Of a DNA stretch of 64,000 nt, positions 52,448 to 61,290 are shown one piece after another. The stretch is taken from the NCBI RefSeq assembly GCF_003024715.1, contig NZ_PYLO01000002.1, positions 1-64,000 of the forward strand, written 5' to 3'. The stretch comes from Clostridium fessum (GTDB lineage: Bacteria > Bacillota > Clostridia > Lachnospirales > Lachnospiraceae). The position numbers and the translations under genes were made by a program. The notes under the pieces were generated by a model, which was not told the origin of the DNA, ran no database searches, and was given only the letters and a program-made list of their open reading frames with translations. Positions within the stretch are counted from its first letter, which is position 1, and every line of letters begins with the position of its first letter.

Positions 52448-52597
52448 TTAGAATGTAATATCTGATTTGCGTTTCAGTAAAAACGCACCGCTGACGATCG
52501 CCATCACACCGGCTGCCAACCCTACCGTGATGATCACGCTTCCAATCACGATATTAATCACACCGGTTCCCTGCATCGTTTTGTAGATCTTTTCCAT
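52448..52597 (-). CDS. Small single-pass membrane protein (49 aa)
   Basis: Starts MEKIYKTMQG, preceded by AAGGAGCGGATCGAT, and ends KRKSDITF. Residues about 13-40 are a continuous hydrophobic helix with Gly/Val/Ile, followed by LLKRK. It lies between pyrE and the VanZ-like gene, in the same direction. No family is recognised. A good ribosome binding site and the sharp hydrophobic/basic organisation make it a likely real gene rather than chance. Confidence 0.65.
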   Translation of the reverse strand: MEKIYKTMQGTGVINIVIGSVIITVGLAAGVMAIVSGAFLLKRKSDITF

Positions 52598-52671
52598 ATC
52601 GATCCGCTCCTTCTTACACTCCGTCGCATGGCATTTCCCATTTCAAGCATGCCGCTCCGTGAACCAAATCT

Positions 52672-53349
52672 CTATTTTGCACCGTACTGCTCATAGTATG
52701 CGTCGATCGCTGCTTTCAGTGTATCATCGATCACGACCTTGCCCTGGCACTCCTTGTTGTACAGGCACTCTACGACATCTGACATCGATACGATCGCTGC
52801 GGTTGGGAAGCCGTACAGTTCCTTGATCTCATCCAGCGCACACTTTTCTCCCTTGCCGCGCTCCATACGGTTTAAAGATACCATCAGGCCTTTGATCTCC
52901 ACATCTGCCTGGGATTTGAGGATCGGGAAAGTCTCCTCGATGGATTTACCGGAAGTGGTTACATCCTCGATGATAACGACGCGGTCGCCGTCCTTTAACT
53001 TGCTTCCCAGAAGGATGCCGGTATCGCCGTGATCCTTGACCTCTTTCCGGTTGGAGCAGTAACGTACTTCTTTGCCGTACAGCTCACTGATCGCCATCGA
53101 GGTGGCAACTGCCAGCGGGATTCCCTTGTAAGCCGGTCCAAACAGGACATCGAAATCCAGACCATAGTTGTCATGAATCGCCTTTGCGTAATACTCGCCC
53201 AGACGACGCAGCTGCGTACCGGTTACATATGCACCCGCGTTCATGAAGAACGGAGATTTACGTCCGCTCTTTAAGGTAAATTCGCCAAACTTGAGCACTT
53301 CGCTCTCTACCATGAAATTGATAAATTCCTGCTTATACTGTTCCATCAT
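52672..53349 (-). CDS. pyrE: Orotate phosphoribosyltransferase
   Basis: 225 residues. It transfers PRPP ribose-phosphate to orotate to give OMP. 'FTLKSGRKSPFFMNAG' (about 22) is the orotate-site segment, 'GPAYKGIPLAV' (about 71) follows, and 'VVIIEDVTTSGKSIEET' (about 122) is the PRPP-binding signature. Last gene of pyrF-pyrK-pyrD-pyrE, 11 nt after pyrD. Confidence 0.97.
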   Translation of the reverse strand: MMEQYKQEFINFMVESEVLKFGEFTLKSGRKSPFFMNAGAYVTGTQLRRLGEYYAKAIHDNYGLDFDVLFGPAYKGIPLAVATSMAISELYGKEVRYCSNRKEVKDHGDTGILLGSKLKDGDRVVIIEDVTTSGKSIEETFPILKSQADVEIKGLMVSLNRMERGKGEKCALDEIKELYGFPTAAIVSMSDVVECLYNKECQGKVVIDDTLKAAIDAYYEQYGAK

Positions 53350-53360
53350 ACTCTCCTATC

Positions 53361-54266
53361 TTACCGAACCGCACCAATCAGTTCATGTATATCTTCAATG
53401 CCATATTTTGCCATGTAGGCGTCGATGCCCTTCACGATCTCCTCCGTCACATACGGATTATGGAAATTCGCCGTACCGACTGCCACCGCGCTTGCGCCTG
53501 CCAGAATAAATTCGATCGCATCGTCCGCATTCATGATACCGCCCATGCCGATGATCGGAAGCTTGACCGCCTGCGCCACCTGGTAAACCATGCGAACTGC
53601 CACTGGTTTCACTGCCGGGCCGGACAGACCGCCGGTACGGTTGGCTACCGCAAAGGTTCTCCGGTTGATATCGATCTTCATGCCAGTCAGTGTGTTGATC
53701 AGGGACAGCACATCCGCACCGCCTGCCTCGGCTGCCTTCGCCATCTCCGTGATGTCGGTAACATTCGGGCTGAGCTTCATGATAATCGGCTGTTTTGCAT
53801 GGCGTTTTACTTCGCGGGTGATCGCCTCCACTGCTTTCGGATCCTGTCCAAATGCGATGCCGCCCTCCTTGACGTTCGGGCAGGAAATGTTGATCTCCAG
53901 CATATCGACCGGCTGGCTCGCCAGTTTTTCCACTACATCGACGTAATCTTCCGCCGTTTTTCCACATACATTGACGATAATCTTCGTATCATACTGACGT
54001 AAAAACGGGATATCCCTCGATGCAAATAAATCATACCCCGGATTCTGTAAGCCGATCGCGTTGATCATGCCGCCGTACACCTCCGCAATACGCGGGGTCG
54101 GATTACCTGGCCACGGCACATTTGCCACACCCTTGGTCACAACCGCGCCGAGCTTGTTCAGATCGACCATCTCGCCGTACTCTGCCCCTGAACCAAAGGT
54201 TCCGGATGCCGTCATGACCGGGTTTTTAAGCTCTACACCCGCAAGATTGACTGCCATCTGTCTCAT
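53361..54266 (-). CDS. pyrD: Dihydroorotate dehydrogenase, catalytic subunit (class 1B)
   Basis: 301 residues. FMN enzyme oxidising dihydroorotate to orotate and passing electrons through PyrK to NAD+. 'MTASGTFGSGAEYGE' (about 18), the catalytic Cys in 'EINISCPNVKEGG' (about 125-138), 'VNRRTF' region and 'IIGMGGIMNADDAIEFI' (about 243) are visible. The ATG overlaps the pyrK stop (ATGA at 54263-54266), with GAGGAGGTAGAATT upstream, so an upstream in-frame extension is not part of the gene. Confidence 0.96.
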   Translation of the reverse strand: MRQMAVNLAGVELKNPVMTASGTFGSGAEYGEMVDLNKLGAVVTKGVANVPWPGNPTPRIAEVYGGMINAIGLQNPGYDLFASRDIPFLRQYDTKIIVNVCGKTAEDYVDVVEKLASQPVDMLEINISCPNVKEGGIAFGQDPKAVEAITREVKRHAKQPIIMKLSPNVTDITEMAKAAEAGGADVLSLINTLTGMKIDINRRTFAVANRTGGLSGPAVKPVAVRMVYQVAQAVKLPIIGMGGIMNADDAIEFILAGASAVAVGTANFHNPYVTEEIVKGIDAYMAKYGIEDIHELIGAVR

Positions 54267-55027
54267 AATTCTACCTCCTCGGCTAAAAATACGGGACCAT
54301 CCTTGCAGATCCGCTTGTTGTGTACATTGCTGTGGTGGTCTACATCCTTCGACTGGCAGACACATGCCAGACAGGCGCCGATTCCACATGCCATCTTCTC
54401 CTCCAGGGAAATATAGCACTTGATTCCCTTTTCTGCCGCATACTCCTTGATGGCGCGCAGCATCGGGGTCGGTCCGCAGGCGTAGATCACATCCGCCGTC
54501 AGGTTCTGCTCCCGGATCGCGTCCAGGACATTGCCCTTCGTGCCGACGCTTCCGTCCTCGGTTGCCACAAAGACTTCTCCATATGCCTCAAATTCATCCC
54601 GGAGGAAGAGATTTTCATCCCGGTATCCTAAAATGATCTGTTTTTCGCAGTTTAACTGTTTCGCCATCTCAAGCATCGGCGGAACACCGATACCGCCGCC
54701 GATCAGAAATACATTTTCGCCCTCCTGCGGGAAACCATTTCCCAGAGGTCCCATGATGTCGATCGGGTCTCCGGAAACATATTTGGAAAATTCATCCGTT
54801 CCTTTACCGGCAATCCGGTATACGATCCGCAGGCGTCCTTCATCCGGATCTGCCTCGCAGATACTGATCGGGCGCGGAAGAAGTCTGGAACCGTCCTGGC
54901 TGTAGACCGAGATAAACTGTCCCGGTCTTGCCTCGTCCGCTATGTCCGTCACGATCCACATACTGAAAATGCCAGGTGCCAGTTCTTCCTGACTATATAC
55001 AACTGCTGTCTCTTTCTTCTGTGCCAT
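54263..55027 (-). CDS. pyrK: Dihydroorotate dehydrogenase electron-transfer subunit
   Basis: 254 residues. FAD/[2Fe-2S] partner of class 1B PyrD. 'LLPRPISICEAD' (about 50) binds FAD, 'LGNGFPQEGENVFLIGGGIGVPPM' (in part: LIGGGIGVPPM, about 108) binds NAD, and 'EEKMACGIGACLACVCQS' plus a later Cys in 'KRICKDGPVF' ligand the [2Fe-2S] cluster. The ATG at 55027 follows AAGGAGGAGCTC. It sits 10 nt after pyrF and overlaps pyrD by 4 nt. Confidence 0.96.
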   Translation of the reverse strand: MAQKKETAVVYSQEELAPGIFSMWIVTDIADEARPGQFISVYSQDGSRLLPRPISICEADPDEGRLRIVYRIAGKGTDEFSKYVSGDPIDIMGPLGNGFPQEGENVFLIGGGIGVPPMLEMAKQLNCEKQIILGYRDENLFLRDEFEAYGEVFVATEDGSVGTKGNVLDAIREQNLTADVIYACGPTPMLRAIKEYAAEKGIKCYISLEEKMACGIGACLACVCQSKDVDHHSNVHNKRICKDGPVFLAEEVEL

Positions 55028-55037
55028 GAGCTCCTCC

Positions 55038-55955
55038 TTACAGTACGCGTCCAATGTCCGCAATCATATCAATGACAGCCTGTCTCGATGCGTCCGCAAA
55101 ATGCTCCGGACCGAATTTGGCGTATGCGTCTTTCTTGTATGCTGCGATGATACCGCGGGAAGAATTGACGATCGCGCCCAGTCCATCCTCGTTGAAGCAG
55201 TATTTTAAGTCTTCTGCCGTACCGCCCTGTGCGCCATAACCCGGAACCAGAAAGTAAGTCTTCGGCATCAGCTTACGCAGAATCTTGCTCATCTCCGGGT
55301 AAGTTGCGCCCACAACTGCGCCTACATTACTGTAGTCGCCATCCATGGAAGCCTCCCCCCACTCAACGACCTTCTCCGCTACCAGCTCATAAAGCGGGCG
55401 GCCGTCCACCAGACGATCCTGGAACTCGCCGCTGGATGGGTTAGAAGTCTTTACCAGTACAAAGATACCGCGGTCGGATGCGTTGCACTCGTCCACAAAT
55501 GGTTTCACGCCGTCGGTTCCCAGATACGGATTGACCGTCACATACTCGGTATTGAACGCGGAACAGGTCGTATTTCCAACCTTCACGCTGCCGAGATGAC
55601 CGGTTGCGTAGGCAGCCGATGTGGAACCGATGTCGCCGCGCTTGATGTCTCCGATGACAATTAAGCCCTTCTGCTGGCAGTATTTGACAGTCCGGTCATA
55701 CGCTTTCAGGCCTTCGATGCCAAACTGCTCATACATCGCAATCTGCGGTTTGACCGCCGGAATCAGATCAGCCGTCGCATCCACGATCGCACAGTTAAAC
55801 TGCCAGATCGCCTCTGCCGCTCCTTCCAGGGTCTCTCCGAACTCCGCAAATGCTTTTTCCTTCACGTGCTCCGGAATATATCCAAGCATCGGATCCAGTC
55901 CTACACAGATCGGTGCCTTTGTCTTCTGAATCTTCTCAATCAATTTACTAACCAT
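55038..55955 (-). CDS. pyrF: Orotidine 5'-phosphate decarboxylase (subfamily 2)
   Basis: 305 residues. Converts OMP to UMP. 'PICVGLDPMLGYIPE' at the N-terminus, 'VIGDIKRGDIGSTSAAYA' (about 100) with the catalytic Asp-Lys-Asp set, and 'LVKTSNPSSGEFQD' (about 165) mark the longer type 2 PyrF. The ATG at 55955 follows GGAGGAGAACGTG; a start nine codons earlier is less likely. First gene of the pyrimidine operon. I see no PyrR-type attenuator in its leader. Confidence 0.96.
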   Translation of the reverse strand: MVSKLIEKIQKTKAPICVGLDPMLGYIPEHVKEKAFAEFGETLEGAAEAIWQFNCAIVDATADLIPAVKPQIAMYEQFGIEGLKAYDRTVKYCQQKGLIVIGDIKRGDIGSTSAAYATGHLGSVKVGNTTCSAFNTEYVTVNPYLGTDGVKPFVDECNASDRGIFVLVKTSNPSSGEFQDRLVDGRPLYELVAEKVVEWGEASMDGDYSNVGAVVGATYPEMSKILRKLMPKTYFLVPGYGAQGGTAEDLKYCFNEDGLGAIVNSSRGIIAAYKKDAYAKFGPEHFADASRQAVIDMIADIGRVL

Positions 55956-55995
55956 CACGTTCTCCTCCAGAGTATCTCTCATAAATAATCAACTT

Positions 55996-56024
55996 ATTTT
56001 ATCATAAGTGGAGGGCGCTTTCAA
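55996..56024 (-). promoter_or_regulatory. Promoter of the pyrFKDE operon
   Basis: TTGAAA (56019-56024), 17-nt spacer and TAAAAT (55996-56001) on the minus strand, about 35 bp upstream of pyrF. A small AAAAGGG/CCCTTTT hairpin lies just upstream (about 56042-56066). Confidence 0.75.
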
Positions 56025-56076
56025 GGGCACGGAGCAAGGAAAAAAGGGTTTTTGCTTATGCCCTTTTGATTGCCCC

Positions 56077-56127
56077 GAAAGAAGCGCGCCAGCTGTCACG
56101 GCATCGGACGGCTGGCGCGCTTCTTTC
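56077..56127 (-). terminator. Strong hairpin after the nitroreductase gene
   Basis: GAAAGAAGCGCGCCAGC (56077-56093) pairs with GCTGGCGCGCTTCTTTC (56111-56127), a perfect 17-bp stem. It lies 105 nt after the nitroreductase stop and shields the pyr operon. The T-run is short (CTTCTTTC is part of the stem). Confidence 0.65.
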
Positions 56128-56231
56128 TTGAGTGTATCGTTTCTTTGAATAATTGGTTTTAAAATTGCAAAATTGGTTTTTCTTGCTTAAATATAAACTA
56201 TTTCAACATTTAACACAATGAATCAATGCAT

Positions 56232-56996
56232 CTAATGCAGCGTCAACGTCGCCACATAATCTCCATTTTTGTAACTTTTAGCCGCAAAATGTTCCTCCGT
56301 CTCCGTCTGAAGTTCCATCCAGAGTTCTTCGGCGGCGAGCATAATGTGGGAGAGCATAATGCCGATGCTGAATTCGCGCATCGCATGGAAGCTCTTGCCC
56401 GGAAAGCGGGTTTTTAGGGCGAACACATAGATTCGGTCGGAATAGACGATGAAGCGCCACGGCTGGGTGTTCATCGCGGACGGTGCGAGACGCGCCGCAC
56501 GGAGAATCGTCTTCATCTGCTCTCCGGCTTCTTCCTTGAAAATACAGAGTTCATTGAGCGGGAGGCGCTTTGCCAGCGGGCTTTCACGGTAGAGCTTGCC
56601 CTCCGGGTAGCCGAATGCGACCATCATCAGGCAGCGTTTGCCGCCGCGCACCTTCTGCGCCGGCTGCACGCTGCCCAAATAGCAGGTTCCAAGCCCTTTT
56701 GCCGTCATATAGAGCACCATCTGCTCCATCAGATAACCGGCATTGCGCTCGCAGCCTTCCTCCTGGTCCGAATAGATCGCCAGATAGTAGGGAGCATCCA
56801 CCTTCCAGAGTCCGTGGACATCGGCTTTTTTCTTTGTATTGTCGAATATCACTGCCTCAACCCGGATCCGGTCATTTAACCGGGAGGTCTTATCAAAATA
56901 GGACAGGATCTGCCCACGCAGCTTCTCCGTGACCTCCCGATCGGTGTATTTTCGAACTGAATGGCGACATCCTATCGCCTCATACAAATTCATCAT
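56232..56996 (-). CDS. Nitroreductase-family protein (TM1586-like)
   Basis: 254 residues. 'MNLYEAIGCRHSVRKYTDREV' (in part: RHSVRKYTDREV) is the FMN-binding N-terminus of nitroreductases, 'AGYLMEQMVLYMTAKGLGTCYLG' (in part) the dimer helix and 'LAPSAMNTQPWRFIV' (about 171-185) a second FMN-contact segment placed late in the chain. This arrangement fits the putative TM1586-type nitroreductase family, which looks like two half-domains. Substrate unknown. GGAGGGGAGCAGGT precedes the start. Confidence 0.83.
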   Translation of the reverse strand: MMNLYEAIGCRHSVRKYTDREVTEKLRGQILSYFDKTSRLNDRIRVEAVIFDNTKKKADVHGLWKVDAPYYLAIYSDQEEGCERNAGYLMEQMVLYMTAKGLGTCYLGSVQPAQKVRGGKRCLMMVAFGYPEGKLYRESPLAKRLPLNELCIFKEEAGEQMKTILRAARLAPSAMNTQPWRFIVYSDRIYVFALKTRFPGKSFHAMREFSIGIMLSHIMLAAEELWMELQTETEEHFAAKSYKNGDYVATLTLH

Positions 56997-57117
56997 ACCT
57001 GCTCCCCTCCTATCTTTTTGCTGCCGTTATCATGCGCATGACCCGCAGTATCTTTTTCTCTGCCTCTCTATGTGCATTCCAATTTCTATACAAATTCTGA
57101 CCGTTTCAGCACCACCT

Positions 57118-57810
57118 TTAAATCAGTCCCGACATCAGTGGTACTACCACTACGGTCAAAAGACCGGCGACCGCAATTGACAAGCTGCTCATCGCACCCT
57201 CGATCTCGCCTAATTCCAGCGCCTTTGCCGTTCCAATCGCATGGGCTGCTGTTCCAAGTGCCAGACCCTTCGCGATTGGCTCTTCAATTTTAAATATCTG
57301 AAACAGCCAGTCGGCTATAATATTTCCCAAAATTCCTGTAATTATAATGCTGATAACCGTCAGCGTCACGATACCTCCCGCTTCCTCGCTGACGCCCATG
57401 CCAATCGCCGTCGTAATGGACTTCGGAAGCAATGTCACATAGTGCGTATGCTCCAGTTGAAAGAAACGGCACATCACATAGATACTGCCGACACTTCCCG
57501 CTACCCCTGCCACAATTGCAGAAGCAACCGCAATCAGGTGCTGGCGCAAAAGCTCCAGCTGCTTATACAGCGGAATCGCCAGACAGACCGTTGCCGGTGT
57601 CAGGAAATAGCCCAGATACACCGCACCGCGGTTATACTCCTTATATTCTATATGAAAAACAGATAAAAATGCAATCACAACTATAATTGCAACCAGCAGC
57701 GGATTTAAAATCGCCCAGCCGGTCTTCTTTTTCAGCCAGACGCCCAACATATACGCGCCAACGCTGACCAGCATTCCAAAATAAAGAGAAGAATGAATCA
57801 GTCCATTCAT
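57118..57810 (-). CDS. lrgB: LrgB/CidB-family membrane protein
   Basis: 230 residues with about six membrane helices. 'KSITTAIGMGVSEEAGG' (about 128-144) and 'GTAAHAIGTAKALELGEIEGAMSSL' (in part: HAIGTAKALELGE, about 192) are the conserved LrgB loops. The family has been linked to murein hydrolase control and to pyruvate or glycolate transport. The ATG overlaps the end of the LrgA/CidA-like gene by 4 nt (ATGA), the usual lrgAB arrangement. Confidence 0.93.
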   Translation of the reverse strand: MNGLIHSSLYFGMLVSVGAYMLGVWLKKKTGWAILNPLLVAIIVVIAFLSVFHIEYKEYNRGAVYLGYFLTPATVCLAIPLYKQLELLRQHLIAVASAIVAGVAGSVGSIYVMCRFFQLEHTHYVTLLPKSITTAIGMGVSEEAGGIVTLTVISIIITGILGNIIADWLFQIFKIEEPIAKGLALGTAAHAIGTAKALELGEIEGAMSSLSIAVAGLLTVVVVPLMSGLI

Positions 57811-58172
57811 GCTTTCGCACCTCCTTTATTCTTTCTGCGGATGATGCTCTGCGCCACGCACCCGGTCGCAACCATAACAAATACCGTCGAAATCACGGTA
57901 ATCACTGTCAGCGGCACCAGGATGGACTCCGCCTCCTGCACGCTGTCAAGCAGACCTACACCTGCCGGTATAAACATAATCGGCATCGTATCCAGGAAGA
58001 AATCTCCCACTTCCGCCACATCTTCTGTATGTAATGCACCTGTGCAAAGCAGAAGCAGAAGAATGAACAATCCGTATACGCCGGACGGAACCGGAAACGG
58101 AAGCAGATAGTTCAAAAACTCTCCCAGCATTGTGATGCCAAAAATAATTGTCACTTCTTTCAAGTACTTCAT
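57807..58172 (-). CDS. lrgA: LrgA/CidA-family holin-like protein
   Basis: 121 residues with four hydrophobic helices; the Arg/Lys-rich end 'RRKNKGGAKA' is cytoplasmic. 'FPVPSGVYGLFILLLLLCTG' (in part: PVPSGVYGL) is the conserved LrgA/CidA segment. The start at 58172 follows AAGGTGAAGACATC and matches family length; the frame is open further upstream, but that sequence is not conserved-looking. It pairs with LrgB, perhaps as a two-part export system. Confidence 0.9.
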   Translation of the reverse strand: MKYLKEVTIIFGITMLGEFLNYLLPFPVPSGVYGLFILLLLLCTGALHTEDVAEVGDFFLDTMPIMFIPAGVGLLDSVQEAESILVPLTVITVISTVFVMVATGCVAQSIIRRKNKGGAKA

Positions 58173-58452
58173 GATGTCTTCACCTTTCGTATTTAATGCC
58201 TCTATTCTATCACTCCCAAATTTATAGGACAATATGAAAATTAGCATAAATTCTGTCAATTTCCTTGAATTTTTTGCGTCTTTTTTATACGATACAGGTA
58301 AGCTTTTCCGATTCGTAAAATCCAGACATTTTCGATCCAAAAAACGTGAAGTTTTTATCCGCAAATACGTTTATCTTTATGAAAGACTTATCTTCTCAGC
58401 TGCTTTTGTAGCTGGTACACTTTGTATTGCAAGAAAGAAAGGATTAGAAGTT

Positions 58453-59334
58453 ATGAATTTAATTCAGACAAACTCTCTCTCTGCCAGACAGGCAGAACAG
58501 ATCCTGGCACTGTTGAATGAATGCCAGAAGACGCAGCCGATCCACATTTCTTTTCCATTTGAAGACGGAAATTGTTTCCTGCTTCTTCTGGATGAATCAG
58601 AGACACTTGCAGCCATCATGGGAATGATCCTTCCACCGGATGGCTCTTCGGACGAGGAACCCGTCGAATGCATCGCCTTCACCCGCCCTTCCCTGCGCCG
58701 ACGCGGATATTTTGCCGCACTCTTAGAAAAAGCCTGCGACATCTCCGGTGAGCACGATATTCTATTTCCGGTTGACCCGGAATCTGCTGATACGGCTGCC
58801 ACGATGAAAGCCATTCACGCTGACCGCGTTGATCAGGAATATCAGATGAAATGGGACTTTGACCCGGCGGCCGAACGCTTTGACTCTCCCATGGTTGAAA
58901 AACGCCCGCTTACCTTTACCTGCACTTCTGCACCGGAAGGTGACGTCAACGAAAGTGTTGATCCCGACAGTTGCTGGGACTGCTTCCACAGCGCCGATGA
59001 TCCAGATCCGGCCGTTACAATTCTGACCTATGAATTTTTAGAGACTCCGCCGGATCCGATGTGCTCTCCGGCTGCCGTGTGCATGGCGCGTATGCAGCCC
59101 GTCTCGGACGTTCCCGGCACATTTCATGCCTGTTTCTACGGTTTCCGGGTCCATGACCTCTGCCGCGGACTAGGAATCGGTGAAGCTGCTTTCTGTCTGG
59201 TCTTAAACGATCTGATCGCGCGCGGCTGCACCCGAATTGTTCTTCACGTCAGCAGTGACAATTATCCGGCACTCTCGATCTATAAAAAAGCAGGGTTCCG
59301 AATTACCGAAACCCTGTCCTATTTTATGTATTAA
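58453..59334 (+). CDS. GNAT-family N-acetyltransferase
   Basis: 293 residues, larger than a single GNAT domain. The N-terminal part has 'ECIAFTRPSLRRRGYFAALLEKA' (in part: RPSLRRRGYFAALL), an acetyl-CoA loop of the Q/RxxGxG/A type. The C-terminal part has 'DLCRGLGIGEAAFCLVLNDL' (in part: CRGLGIGEA) and 'LHVSSDNYPALSIYKKAGFR' (in part), a complete second GNAT core. So it is a tandem GNAT. The start at 58453 follows AAAGGATTAGAAGTT; the open frame continues upstream without a better site. Substrate unknown. Confidence 0.82.
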   Translation: MNLIQTNSLSARQAEQILALLNECQKTQPIHISFPFEDGNCFLLLLDESETLAAIMGMILPPDGSSDEEPVECIAFTRPSLRRRGYFAALLEKACDISGEHDILFPVDPESADTAATMKAIHADRVDQEYQMKWDFDPAAERFDSPMVEKRPLTFTCTSAPEGDVNESVDPDSCWDCFHSADDPDPAVTILTYEFLETPPDPMCSPAAVCMARMQPVSDVPGTFHACFYGFRVHDLCRGLGIGEAAFCLVLNDLIARGCTRIVLHVSSDNYPALSIYKKAGFRITETLSYFMY

Positions 59335-59399
59335 AGATATGGCAGGCGCTTCAGCCGCCAAAAGCACCCCGATACATGAGCTATTCGTTTACATCACGA

Positions 59400-60113
59400 C
59401 TATTCTTCCTGCGTCGGATGTTTTTCCTCAATCTTCTGACGGATGCTTAACATCTTGCAATCTGTCTCCGCGATGACATCCGCGCACTTTTTCAGCTCCG
59501 CACCGATCTCTGCGGCTTCCTGGGCATCCAGCTGCTTTTTATACTTGAGCTGGTGATCCAGACTCGCCCAGAAATCCATGGCGATCGTGCGGATCTGGAC
59601 TTCCACACGGATATTTTTCTTACTGCTTGAAAAGAATACCGGTACTTCCACGATCATGTGGTAGCTGCGGTAGCCGTTTTCCTTCGGCGCCTTGATATAA
59701 TCCTTGATCGCAATGATGGTCACATCATCCTGGCGTTCCAGCATCCGGCTGATCTCGTAAATATCGTCCACAAACGAACATATCACACGGACACCCGCTA
59801 TATCATCCAGGTTGGACTCCATCGATTCGATCGAAAGCGGAAGTCCGCGCCGCTGCAGTTTTTCTACAATACTCTTCGGCTTCTTCACTCTCGCCTTGAT
59901 CATCTCGATCGGGTTTCTTGCATTCCGCATGGAAAGCTCATCGTTGAGCACTTCCAGCTTCGTCTTAAACTCTCGAATCGCGCAGCTGTACTGCATCATC
60001 GCTTCCTGAAACTGCCTTGCCGTCTCCCGGAATGTCTCAGGAATCTCAAACACCTGAGGCGTATTGACCGCGAAATGGCTCAGCTCGCTGTTGGGATTCT
60101 GAGCAATATTCAT
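59400..60113 (-). CDS. Small alarmone synthetase (RelA/SpoT domain, YjbM/RelQ-like)
   Basis: 237 residues: a single (p)ppGpp synthetase domain without hydrolase, TGS or ACT parts. 'RVKKPKSIVEKLQRRGLP' (about 75) is the ATP-binding region, 'DIAGVRVICSFVDDIYEI' (about 103) the catalytic segment and 'KENGYRSYHMIVEVPVF' (about 143) the GTP site with its stacking Tyr. 'VEVQIRTIAMDFWASLDHQLKYK' (in part) ends the domain. Such enzymes make ppGpp or pppGpp during envelope or other stress. GAGGTGGAAGAATACAA precedes the ATG. Confidence 0.92.
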   Translation of the reverse strand: MNIAQNPNSELSHFAVNTPQVFEIPETFRETARQFQEAMMQYSCAIREFKTKLEVLNDELSMRNARNPIEMIKARVKKPKSIVEKLQRRGLPLSIESMESNLDDIAGVRVICSFVDDIYEISRMLERQDDVTIIAIKDYIKAPKENGYRSYHMIVEVPVFFSSSKKNIRVEVQIRTIAMDFWASLDHQLKYKKQLDAQEAAEIGAELKKCADVIAETDCKMLSIRQKIEEKHPTQEE

Positions 60114-60150
60114 TTGTATTCTTCCACCTCTTCTATATATCTATATTCTT

Positions 60151-60978
60151 TTATGCCTTCTCCACTGCGTCAGCCGCCGCATCCAGCCATGGGGATTCCA
60201 CATACTCAACCAGCCCCTCGTCCACCTTGGACGCAATCGACGGATCGATCGGAATCTTCGCAAGCACCGGAATCTCATACTCGTCTGCCGTCTCCTCGAT
60301 ATGGCTTTCACCGAACACAGAAATCTTCTTTCCGCAGTCCGGACATTCCAGATAACTCATGTTTTCAACCAGTCCCAGAATCGGAATATCCATCTTCTTC
60401 GCCATGTTGACCGCTTTTGCCACGATCATCGAAACCAGCTCCTGCGGGGAAGTCACAATGATAATACCTGCCAGCGGCAGGGACTGAAATACAGTCAGCG
60501 GCACATCGCCGGTTCCCGGAGGCATATCGACAAACATATAATCAATGTCCTTCCAGAGTGCCTCGCTCCAGAACTGCTTAATCACGCCGCCCACAACCGG
60601 TCCACGCCAAATTACCGGATCCGTCTCATGCTCCAGAATCAGGTTCGAAGAAAGAATCTCTATCCCCGTCGAGGTCGTGCGCGGCAGCATCAGCTGATCC
60701 GCTGTCACACCTACCATGCCGTGAATGCCAAATGCCTTCGGGATCGACGGTCCTGTAATATCTGCATCAAGAATGCCAACGCGGTTGTTTCTCGCACGCA
60801 TCTTACATGCCATCAGGGATGTCACCAGGGATTTTCCGACGCCGCCCTTGCCGCTGACTACACCAATTACTTTTTTAACTGAACTCTGTGGATTTAACGG
60901 CACCCGGAAACTCTCCATCGTCCGGCTGGCACACGTTTCGCCGCAGCTTGAACAATTATGACTGCAATTCTCACTCAT
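60151..60978 (-). CDS. mrp: Mrp/NBP35-family iron-sulfur carrier ATPase
   Basis: 275 residues. P-loop 'GVVSGKGGVGKSLVTSL' (about 38-54), 'GILDADITGPSIPKAFG' (about 71) and 'VDMPPGTGDVPLTVFQ' (about 148) are the Mrp ATPase motifs. 'CPDCGK' (about 213) gives the CxxC that holds a bridging [4Fe-4S] cluster at the dimer. An extra N-terminal 'CSHNCSSCGETC' could bind another cluster, as in NBP35. It is thought to deliver Fe-S clusters to target apoproteins. AAAAGGAGAAGTATGT precedes the ATG. Confidence 0.94.
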   Translation of the reverse strand: MSENCSHNCSSCGETCASRTMESFRVPLNPQSSVKKVIGVVSGKGGVGKSLVTSLMACKMRARNNRVGILDADITGPSIPKAFGIHGMVGVTADQLMLPRTTSTGIEILSSNLILEHETDPVIWRGPVVGGVIKQFWSEALWKDIDYMFVDMPPGTGDVPLTVFQSLPLAGIIIVTSPQELVSMIVAKAVNMAKKMDIPILGLVENMSYLECPDCGKKISVFGESHIEETADEYEIPVLAKIPIDPSIASKVDEGLVEYVESPWLDAAADAVEKA

Positions 60979-61175
60979 ACATACTTCTCCTTTTTATCAG
61001 GTTGGATTCTGATCGTTCGCTGGTTTTCGTTTTTGCATCCTCTTCAGACGTTTTCCAAGACCAAAAACCTGTAACGCCCAAATCCTCCCCTGTCGTAATC
61101 TCCGTACATTTTACCATATTTTCTGCAAAAATGATAGGGGGCAAACACAACTGGCAGCGTTACAAAAGAATGTGC

Positions 61176-61207
61176 CGTTACTGTACACGTATGCGTGAAC
61201 AGTAACG
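61176..61207. repeat. Perfect-ended palindrome sharing the CTGTTCACGCATACGTG core
   Basis: CGTTACTGT (61176-61184) pairs with ACAGTAACG (61199-61207), and inner CACG/CGTG pairs around a TATG loop. The minus strand reads CTGTTCACGCATACGTG at 61202-61186, the same 17 nt as 47985-48001. It lies between bioY and mrp. The 60979-61290 gap otherwise holds the bioY terminator and, presumably, the mrp promoter. Confidence 0.65.
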
Positions 61208-61219
61208 TTTTCTATGAGA

Positions 61220-61270
61220 CAAAAACAGACAGCCCGTTTGCTACACTGCATTCAGACTGTCTGTCTTTTT
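61220..61270 (-). terminator. bioY terminator
   Basis: ACAGACAG pairs with CTGTCTGT on the minus strand across a loop of about 24 nt, followed by TTTTTGTC. It lies 20-70 nt after the bioY stop codon. Confidence 0.7.
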
Positions 61271-61290
61271 TATATCCTATTCATTTTTCT

